Shown: positions 18,996-27,720, counted from the first letter of the stretch. The stretch is 64,000 nucleotides of DNA from Carpediemonas membranifera (GCA_019828565.1 JAHDYR010000005.1:434001-498000); one strand, 5' to 3'. Numbers and translations: made by a program. Notes: a model not told the origin generated them from the letters alone.

Positions 18996-20107
18996 TTACT
19001 TGAACCAAGACGAGGGGCAGTGCTTAGCCAGCTTGTGAGCCCGGAGGAACTCGCGAGTGATGTCCAGTCGAGCCAACTCTCGGTCGACCGCGACGATGGA
19101 AAGCCCCGGGAAGCCAATGTAGGCGATGAACAACAGAAGGACGCCTTCGCGATTGAAGTCGTGGCCGACGATGGCCTCGAGCTCATACTCGCGCTCAGGA
19201 TCGGACGCCTGCAGACTGAGGCCGACCAGACGGGGAGGCAGAGCAGGCAGACCATGGGCGAGGTTACGGACGAGATAACCCCAGATCGCCGACACGTCGG
19301 CACCGCGAGAGGACGCGACATAGACGAGGCGGTAGTAGGCAGGGGCGAAGGTCATAATGGTCAGACGGTGGAGAGACAAGCGAAGCTCAGTCTCGGAGAC
19401 GCCAATCCGTCCGCCCATGAGGTACTTAATCAGTGCGGGGCTGACCAAACGATGGGAGGCTCCAGTACCGGTGATGCTCATGTCGCCATCATAGGCGCGG
19501 GACATGATGTCACGATCAGAAGCCGGACCCAACTTGTAATAGAGCGCGATCGACTTCAAGACTGAGTGGTCAATGCGCAGGTCGCGCACCTGTCGAGCCA
19601 GCGTTTTCAGAGGACCGACGTCAAACTGGGCGAACCCCCCAGTCTCAATGGCGTCAAACACCGACTGAAACGGGAAGTCCACCCAGTTGACGTAGTTGTT
19701 GACGTGCTCAGTGACGAACGGCGTGAGCACACCGTCGAACTCGGTGAACGGCGGTAACTCAAAACCCTCAAGGGGGACAGAAGACAACAGCTTCTCGCGC
19801 ACGGCAGTCGTGATTGTGGCGCTATATCAGCGTTAGGTTGATGTTGTTACTTACTTTTGGCCGTTTTGCGGCTAGCGCGCTTACGGATCGCGCCAGAAGG
19901 AGCGGCAGCGGCAGAAGAAGCGGAAGGCAGCGTGGCCAGAAGATCCTGAAGCTCAGCGGGAGCAAGCTCCATGAGCTGCGAACGGATATCGGCAATAGAT
20001 GACGCAGAAACCGTTTCCCCGCTTTTGGCATGCGAAAAGCGAAATGCCAAATCTGACAATTTAGTTCCGCGTCGAAACTCCCCCAAAATGCTGCCAAACA
20101 ACGTCAT
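18996..20107 (-). CDS. Unrecognised protein, two exons with a 29-nt candidate intron
   Basis: Exon 1 (20,107-19,851) starts MTLFGSILGEFRRGTKLSDL and ends in an Ala/Ser-rich, Arg/Lys-rich segment. Exon 2 (19,821-18,996) runs to a TAA after SSWFK. The two frames differ, and exon 2 has no ATG for its first ~100 residues. Removing GTAACA...ATATAG (19,850-19,822) joins them in frame into 360 aa. No domain is recognised; features include a Tyr/Asn-rich patch (VTEHVNNYVNW) and a hydrophobic stretch (VLLLFIAYIGFPGLSIVAV). It lies between the two opposing element blocks, in lower-GC surroundings. Host gene, captured gene or integrated-virus relic are all open. Confidence 0.6.
19822..19850 (-). other. 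Candidate 29-nt spliceosomal intron
   Basis: On the minus strand it begins GTAACA, has CTAAC as a branch-point-like motif and ends GATATAG. The overlapping donor GTAAGT four bases upstream would give 33 nt but joins the exons out of frame. Stops on both sides (TAA 19,849-19,847; TGA just inside) rule out simple readthrough or frameshifting. Confidence 0.55.
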
Positions 20108-20788
20108 ATAACCTCCATTTATCCCCTTATTACCTATTTTGATGTTGTTATTGTTATTGGTGCAGGCACCAGATGACGGCAATGGCTGTGAAGAAAAAAG
20201 CACCAGAACTCGACAACGAAGCCTCGTTGAGGCCTCTAATGGCCATATTTCGACAGTACTATGTAATGAACGCGAAGAAGTCCCCATGTTGGGCAAAATA
20301 CGAAACCGAAGGTCGTTTGACCCAAAGGTGCACCGTTTGATTGTTTCAAACTGGTTTGTTTCATTTGACGGCCTATACTGGCCGTGGAGGGCAGTGTCCC
20401 CGGTAAGGATCCATTTTACATCAGCGCGCTATTTATCCAGTGGTACCACACAAAATATTTGAATCTCAGGAAAAGATTTGAGACATTGTCAGTGCGCGTA
20501 GCGACACCGACTAGAAGGTCAGACATAGCCCATCTCACTGCCAATGAGATGGACTGCGGCGCGAGCGGCGTGGCAACCGTGAACAAAGCAGTTGACTCTT
20601 CGACAAATCCTCACTAGCCGTACAGTCACACCGCTTGAGGTCGTGCCCATTTGGGCACTGAAGGGGCAGTGTAGTGGGTCTTACCCAATACTTACATAGT
20701 TTATGACTTATAGATTACACCATATTTGCAACCATTGGGTTTTCTCTTTATTAAAGTTCTTTCCCTCCTCCAGTAGGAGCACAAAGTC
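20108..20788. other. AT-richer spacer without a recognised gene
   Basis: Noticeably lower GC than either side. It holds a GTGCCC-atTT-GGGCAC-like hairpin at about 20,643-20,658 and CTCCT/AGGAG near 20,771. No convincing coding frame. It may include the promoter of the minus-strand gene and old element ends; the junction with E is at 20,789. Confidence 0.5.
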
Positions 20789-20900
20789 TGAGATGGAGAT
20801 CGAGACGATCCTCGCTAAGGCCAAGACTAAGGGCAAGCGTAAGCGTCGGAATTTTCAGGAGCAGGGCTCCAGCAGCGTCGGCCGCCGGGCCCGCTCCTAA
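20789..20900 (+). pseudogene. Gag C-terminal fragment of element E
   Basis: Last 37 codons of the D-type gag (SEMEIETILAKAKTKGKRKR on to the Arg-rich tail and TAA). Upstream sequence is unrelated to D, so this is a truncation point and the upstream ATG at 20,703 is fortuitous. Confidence 0.85.
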
Positions 20901-20914
20901 TATTCCCATCAACC

Positions 20915-22829
20915 CGTTCGCGATGGCGGGTGTGGGAACAATTCAGGGTAGCTCCAGCAGTAGTAGCGCGGGTACGAGACGGAATCCCCGTCGAGATCAC
21001 AGCGCCTCCACCACCGGCAGCCCCACAGAGGACCATCGACCCGAGGATACTTCCGAAGCTCGAATCAATGACACAACAAGGAATCATCGAGCCGACGCCC
21101 CTCAGTCAGCTCAAGCACAGCGCCCCGCTGTTTGCTGTCCCCAAGGGGGAAGACATAAGAGTGATCCACGACCTGAGGCGGCTGAACACGGTCACACGCG
21201 AACGCCGCTCCTTCCGTCTGTTCGGCATACGTCGTGCCATCAACACACTCTCCAGCCAGGCCTGGATGGCCAAGATAGACCTAAGATCCGGCTACTCACA
21301 GCTGGCCATCAGAGACTCGGACAAACCGCTCCTGGGCATCGCTCTGCCCGACGGTCGGGCGTTCCAATACCGCACGCTAGGCTTCGGTTGGACCGCCGCG
21401 CCTTATTTCTTCCAGTCCGCTATGGTCCAGGTAGCAAAGGTCATCGCCCTCCGCCACAAGGTAATCGTCAATCTACCTCGACGACTTCTTACTGTCAGCC
21501 GACAGCAGAGACCACCTCAGCAAGGAAATACCCAAGATCATCAAGACGATGGAGGCACTGGGCCTCATCCCGTCGCTGGAGAAGTGCATCTTAACACCGT
21601 GCCAGTGCATAGAATTCCTTGGCCTGCTCCTGAACACCACGTCCAACACCATCCGTCTCCCCGCCGACAAGGCCAAGAGGTACGCAGAGGCCCTATCAGA
21701 AGCACTCGTCAAGAAGCGCATCCGCGCGAAAGACTGGGCGAAGATCGTAGGCAAGCTCTCCTTCTTCGCCACCTCTGCAAGACGGGCTACCCTGAAGCTC
21801 CGCACGCTCCCCTCTGCCACGGAGAACTGGGTCGACATCCACCCCTACACAGCAGACCTCAAGGAGTGGCTGCAGCTCCTGGCCGTCCGACCAACCCGCT
21901 CCTTCGCCGAGTTGAAGAACCTATGGTCTCAGGACCAGCAACTAGAGCTGATTATTTCCACAGATGCGTCGGGCACAGGCTGGGGAGCCCAGTGGACCAA
22001 CACGTCCGCGAACTCCCACGGTTCTTTCAAGGGCGCACTGGCGGAACAATCTATCAACGTGAAGGAGCTCGCCGCAGTCCTCTTTGGCTCACGCATCATA
22101 CCAGCACAGGACTCAGAGCGCAATCTCACGGTCTTCTCAGACAACAGCTCGTGCGTCGCCTGGATCAACAAGGAGGGCAGCTCAAAGGCCCCCCGATGGC
22201 GCTACAGACACTCAGGATACTCTACAAGGAGATGGAACGCAAGAAGCTCCTCATACACGCTCGACACACCCCGAGGCCACCTCAATCTCGCCGCAGACCG
22301 ACTGTCACGCGGGTTGTCCACCCCACCCCACGTGCTGGAGACAATTCTCGAGACTTGGGGCCCCGTCGACGTGGACGCTACAGCACACCCAGACCGCACT
22401 CTACGCCTCCCAGGGTTTACCATCGAACACTGGCCGGACGGCCTGTTCAGGGACTGGCGCGGACACCGCGTTTATGCCGCGCCACACCCGTCCCCGATGA
22501 CCTTGGGACGGACATGGCAGACCCTCCTACCGATCTTAACGACCCCGACTACATCCCCTCCGAACTCGTGGACCTCAGCATGCTTCCTCGTCGTGCCAGA
22601 CATTACGAGCCCCGAACTCCAACAACTCAAGGCGCACGCGACATGCAAGATTCCCTTCTCAGTACCGAAAGACGACTTCGCATCAGAGGACCAACAACTC
22701 CTAGACCGTCTCTCCAGGCCAAACGGGACCATCCGCTTCATAGCTCTCGCCTTCAGGACACGTTCTCCAGAATCCTGCAGCACCCAATACTGTCTCACAT
22801 GCGCCGAGACGAGTCCAAGCGCTCAGTAG
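20915..22829 (+). pseudogene. Reverse transcriptase/RNase H of element E, several frameshifts
   Basis: Same reading as D: intact to LGFGWTAAPYFFQ, broken at about 21,467 where VYLDD should be, resumed with MEALGLIPSLEKCILTPCQC, broken at a C-run near 22,190 (one C fewer than D) and restored near 22,262 before GHLNLAADRLSRG. Ends at TAG/TAA 22,829. RNase H motifs IISTDASGTGWGAQW, INVKELAAVL and VFSDNSSCVAW are readable. Not expected to be active. Confidence 0.87.
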
Positions 22830-23662
22830 CCGGATGGATTACAGCATTCCTTGAGTACCGCGACCCACACGAGGACGACACCGATGAGTACCGAGCCTTC
22901 CTGGAGGACGAGGCCGAGTATAATGCACCAGCCACGGTCGATCGAAAGGGATACTGGATCGAGAAGGCCGCCCCACTCTTTTCCGACTGGACCCCCAGCA
23001 CCTACTGTCCACAAATCAGAAGAGGCATAGCAGACAACGCCAACACCACCGGCATGACAGGCGGGTCAGCCCCAGTCACAAGGGAGGACATGATCAGGGC
23101 CATCAAGTCCAGGAACAGCGACATCGCGACGTACCAAGCGACACTATTCGCCGCGATTGCTTACCTGACCGTGAGCCGCGGAGCTGAAATCTTCAACCTG
23201 ACGAGCGCTGACATCGTGTTCAAGGCAAACGGGGACGCCCAGCTGCTCCTTGGTCGCACAAAGACGCTTGCAAAGGTCACTAAGTCACTACCCAACACCG
23301 TACTAGGCCCATTCAACCCAGCGCTGGCCCTGAAGAGATGGGTACGAGGCTTGAACCTTCCACCGGACGCCTGCATCTGGCGCGCGATCACATCCTCATC
23401 GAAGGTCAGCCGTAAGACCCCGTGCACAATGCGACGTATGCGAGAGGAGCTACGCACAGTCTTCCACGACAACAGGATTGGCCTACACAGCTTCCGCAAG
23501 GGAGCGGCTTCCGAACTGGCACTAGCAGGCACACCGATAGAGACCTTACTCCAACTCGGAACCTGGGCTAACGGCAACTCTCTCCGGCCTTACATCGGGG
23601 AGGCTATCCGCAACCACCCTCGTCAAACCCGACAAACTGCAAACACCCTGTTCCCATTCTAA
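22514..23662 (+). CDS. Tyrosine recombinase of element E
   Basis: 382 aa from ATG 22,514 to TAA, same length as D with one or two substitutions (for example AIKSRN against VIKSRN). Catalytic residues in SRGAEIF, LHSFRKG and LRPYIGEAIR are present and the frame is uninterrupted. Conservation of the YR in two copies whose RT is dead could reflect youth of the duplication rather than selection. Confidence 0.85.
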   Translation: MADPPTDLNDPDYIPSELVDLSMLPRRARHYEPRTPTTQGARDMQDSLLSTERRLRIRGPTTPRPSLQAKRDHPLHSSRLQDTFSRILQHPILSHMRRDESKRSVAGWITAFLEYRDPHEDDTDEYRAFLEDEAEYNAPATVDRKGYWIEKAAPLFSDWTPSTYCPQIRRGIADNANTTGMTGGSAPVTREDMIRAIKSRNSDIATYQATLFAAIAYLTVSRGAEIFNLTSADIVFKANGDAQLLLGRTKTLAKVTKSLPNTVLGPFNPALALKRWVRGLNLPPDACIWRAITSSSKVSRKTPCTMRRMREELRTVFHDNRIGLHSFRKGAASELALAGTPIETLLQLGTWANGNSLRPYIGEAIRNHPRQTRQTANTLFPF

Positions 23663-23715
23663 CACCATAAACCATCGCACCGGAGGCCGTCAAGGAGACG
23701 CCCGGTCCAGCCGAA

Positions 23716-23732
23716 AGCAGCAAGGAGCTGCT
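23716..23732 (+). other. 3' UTR hairpin of element E
   Basis: AGCAGC, loop AAGGA, GCTGCT; identical to D and structurally equal to C. Confidence 0.5.
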
Positions 23733-23830
23733 GGCACTTGAGGCAGGCATGGAGCCGCCATACTCCACTGTAATTACTCTACTTACCTCAGATCTGCGGA
23801 CGGTGTTCCCCTTTGGGAGTATGAGTTAGG

Positions 23831-24017
23831 TGGCTAGCCTAGTCTAGCGAGTACCACTCGAGCCCATTGGCACCCGGGGTGCTGAGACGCCCGAGAGGGC
23901 GCACGGAAACGTGCAGTTTATGGCATCAGAATTTCGAATGCCCGAAGGCACATCGGGCCTAAAGGAGCCCGAGAAGAATAAATCCTTTACCCCCCCCCCT
24001 TTGGGAGTATGAGTTAG
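23831..24017 (+). mobile_element. 187-bp mini-element derived from a D-type retrotransposon
   Basis: It begins with the D 5' end (GTGGCTAGCC, CTAG inverted repeat at 23,833-23,848), contains the D leader with GCAGTTTATG (23,913-23,922) and the first ~12 codons of gag (MASEFRMPEG). After a short filler and a C-run it ends with TTTGGGAGTATGAGTTAG, the same 18-bp tip as the 3' end of E just before it. So it is an internally deleted derivative, with the same plan as the two mini-elements near 32.5 and 34.7 kb. Confidence 0.65.
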
Positions 24018-24124
24018 TGGCGCAACATCGTCAGTAAGGTTACCTCGGGTAACGGGCCCGGAGCGGAGGGCGATGTGATAGCCTCACTCCGGGCAAAAGG
24101 TGTTTCGCCGGTCAGGCGAGTCAC

Positions 24125-24134
24125 GCAGTTTATG
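24125..24134 (+). promoter_or_regulatory. Conserved GCAGTTTATG box before gag
   Basis: The same 10 bases precede gag in B (5526-5535, minus), D (16,184-16,193, minus) and the mini-element (23,913-23,922). In D its ATG is the gag start. In B and G it starts a short upstream frame of 5 and about 18 codons in another frame overlapping the gag ATG, so it may regulate gag translation or mark the RNA 5' region. Confidence 0.45.
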
Positions 24135-24142
24135 CGGACAGA

Positions 24143-24720
24143 ATGGCGCAAGGTTCGGATCCGCCGGATCCGACGGCAACACGCTTAGATAAGCTAGAAG
24201 CTTCAATCAATTCCATGTCCGAAGCCCTGAACAGGCTTGCTCCTCCGCCTCCGCCAGAGAAAGAACCTGACGACGAAATGCTCGAAAGTTCCACCGTTGC
24301 TAGGTTCAATACCTCCGAATCGTTGGAGGAGGACACGATGGAGGACATAGATGCAACTCTGGCAGAGATGGACACCTTCTCGGAGTTACCAAGCAAGAGA
24401 CCTCTCAAGGCGGAAGCGAAGTGGCTTCAACGCGTTGTCGTGATCACTAGTGCTCTCCCAGATTCCGCGACGAAACAACGTCTTCTTCTCGAACTACAGG
24501 CTCGTAGAATGGTCCTAGACCTCAAAGATGATAACTGGTCCGATGCCACGACCGAGCTGTTTCAGGACCTCTTCAACAGCACAGAAAGCAAGAGCAGCCG
24601 CACCATCGCTTACTGCGCAGCGAAGGCCCGCTCTAAGGGCAGGCGTAAGGACACCAACGGTAACATGGGGGGTTTCACAAGAAGAAGAGAACATAACAAC
24701 CTCTGTTCATCAATTCCCGT
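24143..24720 (+). CDS. Gag-like part of element G (first part of an 1118-codon open frame)
   Basis: MAQGSDPPDPTATRLDKLEA opens a protein homologous to the B gag: Pro run, acidic stretch, LPSKRPLKAEAKWLQRVVV, LDLKDDNWSDATTEL, then a basic stretch GGFTRRREHN. B has a stop at this point; G does not, and the frame runs on through the whole RT gene into the YR, ending at 27,499. A gag-YR fusion by direct translation would carry some 540 residues of meaningless RT-shadow sequence, so the open frame may be chance in GC-rich DNA. Confidence 0.75.
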
Positions 24721-24722
24721 CG

Positions 24723-26873
24723 ATGAACGCGAGGTGGTGGTTATGGGAAAGGCTCGGCGCCTCGGACGAGGTGGTCGGCTGGCTCCGTCACGGCGTACCT
24801 ATCAAGCTAACAGGCACTCCCCCGCCACCCACGCCACAACGGCGCCTGGACCCACGGCTCACCCCAAAGCTCGACGAGATGGTCCGACTTGGCGTGATCT
24901 CACCCTGTACCAGCGGGCAACTCCGGCACAGTGCCCCGCTCTTCGCGGTTGCAAAGGGCGAGCACGATGTCCGCCCGGTACACGACCTACGCGACCTCAA
25001 CGCAATCACTGCGGAGACGCGGGTCTTCCGGCTCTTCGGCCTAAAACGAGCAGTGCGCAACCTCAAGCGCAACGACTTCATGCTCAAGATCGACTTAGCC
25101 TCCGGCTACCACCAGATGGGTGTGGCTCCGACCGACTCCACGCTACTGGGGATCGTCCTCCCGAACGGGCAGGCGTACAGATACAACACACTAGGGTTCG
25201 GCTGGACCGCTGCCCCGTTCGTGTTCCAGTCTACGTCCATCCAGCTAGCAAAGATACTCGCGAACCGCTTCAACGTGACAATAGCGGTGTACCTCGACGA
25301 CTTTCTCATCTCACATCGGTCACGTCGCCACCTAGCAGACGCCGCTCCCCAAATAGTCGCGCTCATGAGGTCGCTGGGAGCTATCCCAGGGCTCAACAAG
25401 TGCATCCTAACTCCCACACAACGCCTGGAGTACCTAGGAGTCACCATCAACACAGCCGCCGAGACACTGCAGATTTCCAAGGACAGAGCCGATCGCTATG
25501 CAACATCAATCGAGCAGGCCCTCAGGGCCGGCAGGGTCGATGCAACCGAGTGGCAACGCTTACTAGGCCGCCTCTCGTTCTTCGCAAGTACGACACAGTT
25601 CGCCAGGCTCCAGCTCAGATCACTCCAGGCCCTACATCCCGCCTCGACGCTTCACATCTCGCAGCAGATGCGTCGCCAGCTCAACAGCTGGCTAGCGCTG
25701 CTCAGAGATCGTCCATCCAGACCCTTCGCTCAGGCCAGGGCAGACTGGGAGATCAAGGACGAACTCCAGCTCTCGGTCGCATCCGACGCGTCCTCCTTCG
25801 CGTGGGGCGCCTGCCTATTCAACGGCGACCAGGGCCGCTCGGCTCAAGGCCGCTTTCCTCCCGAGTTCCGAGACTCTCATATCGGAGTCAAGGAGCTCTA
25901 CGCGATTGGCCAGGCTATCAAGCTCACCCCAACCCAGCGCACCAGGACCCAACTAGCTATCTTTTCGGACAACACCGCGGCCATCGCATGGGTCAACCGC
26001 CAGGGCTCCCCATGTCTCGCCGACACGGCCATTCGACTCCTGCAGGATATCTTCACCACGGCGAACACGAAGAATGTCGATATTCACTGCTTCCATATCG
26101 CAGGGCACCTCAATGTCCAGGCGGACCGGCTGTCGAGATTCGCAAAGCTCGATTGGCACTCACCCCGCGAGGTACTCGAGACGATAATGGCCAAGTGGGG
26201 TCCGGCGGAGATAGACGTCACTGCATCTCCGGACAAGAAGCTCGCACTGCCAGGATTCGTCAGGAAAGCTTGGTCCCTCGACGATCACGGCTTCCAGCGC
26301 TCCTGGACCGGCGCCAGGATCTATCTGGCTCCGCCGACAGCGCTTTTGGGAGCGGCACATCGTCGTCTGGAGAAGATTCGGACGCCTCAGACCCCGACTA
26401 CGTCCCCTCGGACGTGGAGGTCAGCGGCAATACTCCTCTTCCCCGATCTCAACTCACCCGAAGTCAGAGCGCTGAAACGGCTGTCCCAACACAAGATGTA
26501 TCTCAGAGTCCACTCCTCGCACATGCTCAACACGGAGCTATCCTGGACCGAGAGGCAAGGAAAGATCAGAATGATTGCGATGATCGTCAAGACCCGTTCG
26601 ACGAACTCCTCCGCCACGACAGGCTATCTCACTTCCGAAACGAGTCATCGCGCCGCTCAGCGGCTGGCTGGGTCTCTAAGTTCGTCCTATCGCGACAGGC
26701 AGCCCTCTCCGACGCCGAACAACTCAGAGCATTCCTCCTCGCTGAGGGCGAGACCACTGGCCCGCAGAGTATCCACAGAAAGGGCTACTGGATCTGTCAA
26801 GCGGCTCCACTCGTCTCCAACTGGCGACCTCCGCCAGAAGCCAGGCAGATCATCAAGAGTGCGGAGAACGTAG
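24723..26873 (+). CDS. Reverse transcriptase/RNase H of element G
   Basis: 716 aa from ATG 24,723 (MNARWWLWERLGASDEVVGW). RT: LKIDLASGYHQMG, LGFGWTAAPFVFQ, VYLDDFLISH with Tyr190, Asp192, Asp193. RNase H: SVASDASSFAWGA, HIGVKELYAI, IFSDNTAAIAWV, VQADRLSRF. The Met is preceded in frame by HQFPS, residues also conserved in H, B, C and D even where the Met is absent, which suggests translation enters this frame from upstream. The last ~540 bp overlap the YR. Confidence 0.92.
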   Translation: MNARWWLWERLGASDEVVGWLRHGVPIKLTGTPPPPTPQRRLDPRLTPKLDEMVRLGVISPCTSGQLRHSAPLFAVAKGEHDVRPVHDLRDLNAITAETRVFRLFGLKRAVRNLKRNDFMLKIDLASGYHQMGVAPTDSTLLGIVLPNGQAYRYNTLGFGWTAAPFVFQSTSIQLAKILANRFNVTIAVYLDDFLISHRSRRHLADAAPQIVALMRSLGAIPGLNKCILTPTQRLEYLGVTINTAAETLQISKDRADRYATSIEQALRAGRVDATEWQRLLGRLSFFASTTQFARLQLRSLQALHPASTLHISQQMRRQLNSWLALLRDRPSRPFAQARADWEIKDELQLSVASDASSFAWGACLFNGDQGRSAQGRFPPEFRDSHIGVKELYAIGQAIKLTPTQRTRTQLAIFSDNTAAIAWVNRQGSPCLADTAIRLLQDIFTTANTKNVDIHCFHIAGHLNVQADRLSRFAKLDWHSPREVLETIMAKWGPAEIDVTASPDKKLALPGFVRKAWSLDDHGFQRSWTGARIYLAPPTALLGAAHRRLEKIRTPQTPTTSPRTWRSAAILLFPDLNSPEVRALKRLSQHKMYLRVHSSHMLNTELSWTERQGKIRMIAMIVKTRSTNSSATTGYLTSETSHRAAQRLAGSLSSSYRDRQPSPTPNNSEHSSSLRARPLARRVSTERATGSVKRLHSSPTGDLRQKPGRSSRVRRT

Positions 26874-27499
26874 CATCTCTCGACGGCCTAACAGGAGGCG
26901 CACTACCGGTGACCAGAGCCCAGGTCCGCAAGGTCGTCGACAGGCGACGCTCCTCACCGAAAGCGTTCCAGGTAGCGCTGTTCGCTGCACTTACATTCAT
27001 CTCAGTCAGCCGGGGAGGCGAGATCTTCGGCCTGACGAGAGGCGACATCTCTTTCGATGAACAGGGCAACGCTATGCTCTGGTTCCCCCGCACCAAGACG
27101 GCCACGGGCATCCATAAGCTTATTCCTAACAGGTCATGGGACCGCTTCAACCCGGCAAGAGCCCTCAAGGCCTGGGTCCCAACTGCGACGCGACACAATT
27201 CCGACTCGATCTGGCGCATGATCGGTCCATCGGGAGGTATATCACTCACGTGTCCACTTGCAGCGTCCACCCTCCGCACATGGATCCACAGCGCCTTCGG
27301 CCCGAGCGTTTCATGGCACTCCTTCCGCAAGGGGGCAGCTACTGAGCTGGCAGTGGCCAACACAAACACGGAGGTCCTCCTTTCAATGGGCACGTGGTCA
27401 TCTACGAAGAGCATGCTGAGGTACATGGGTAACGGGGTACGCACCCATCCAGGGGTCCAGGGTCACCTGGCCTCAATTCTACTACAACCACCACTCTAA
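26335..27499 (+). CDS. Tyrosine recombinase of element G
   Basis: About 385 aa, same frame as gag. Acidic N-terminus (DASDPDYVPSD), core-binding region (RRSAAGWVSKFVLSRQAALS, HRKGYWICQAAPL), catalytic Arg in SVSRGGEIF, His-x-x-Arg in WHSFRKGAAT, Tyr in SMLRYMGNGVR. The start codon is not evident. Near-identical to F. By family knowledge it integrates the circular DNA product of the RT. Confidence 0.87.
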
Positions 27500-27667
27500 A
27501 TCACGACGGGAGTCGTGGGGCAGTGACGATTAGCACGGTACCGACATTCTTGGACGCGAACCCACGAGGGGTTGGTCGGGGGGCCCACTTGCGTGCCTGT
27601 GGGCCAACCATTGTTAGCACGTTGCCGGCGGGATATCCCCGTTGGTTAATGAAAAGAATGTCATGAG

Positions 27668-27682
27668 GCTAGGATAGCTAGC
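27668..27682. repeat. Inverted repeat at the 3' end of element G
   Basis: GCTAG, spacer GATAG, CTAGC, the counterpart of 16,291-16,305 in F. The following sequence GTGGCTAGTTTAGCGGGG resembles the 5' end of D with a short deletion. Confidence 0.5.
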
Positions 27683-27720
27683 GTGGCTAGTTTAGCGGGG
27701 GAAGACGAGCGGAAAAGAAG

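Larger units (their letters stand above)
20789..23830 (+). mobile_element. Element E: 5'-truncated near-copy of element D
   Basis: It starts abruptly within gag (SEMEIETIL), then RT/RNase H (frameshifted), YR (intact) and 3' untranslated region to TATGAGTTAGG. Near-identical to D on the opposite strand, with shared YLDD damage and small differences such as six instead of seven Cs at about 22,190. Confidence 0.88.
24018..27682 (+). mobile_element. Element G: apparently intact YR retrotransposon
   Basis: Leader with GTTACC-tcg-GGTAAC hairpin (about 24,038-24,054), gag, RT/RNase H 24,723-26,873 and YR, then a hairpin-rich 3' region ending at GCTAG-GATAG-CTAGC (27,668-27,682). All catalytic motifs are present and no frameshift is seen. 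The tRNA-Lys gene begins 38 bp beyond the end. With A2 this is the best candidate for an autonomous copy. Confidence 0.88.

Noticed and set aside
18996-19802. Separate gene starting at GTG 19,802
   Set aside because: A GTG start is unlikely in a nuclear gene and the first ATG is about 100 residues in; the spliced model explains both frames.
19822-19855. Stronger donor GTAAGT (33-nt intron) in the central gene
   Set aside because: It joins the exons out of frame; the overlapping GTAACA donor keeps the frame.
24723-26873. RT as part of a bacterial retron or diversity-generating system
   Set aside because: RT-RNase H with adjacent gag and overlapping YR, and nuclear tRNAs nearby, fit only a eukaryotic YR retrotransposon.
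12683-27682. Single large palindrome
   Set aside because: Element order in the two blocks is not mirrored (F-D against D-F type), and break points differ.
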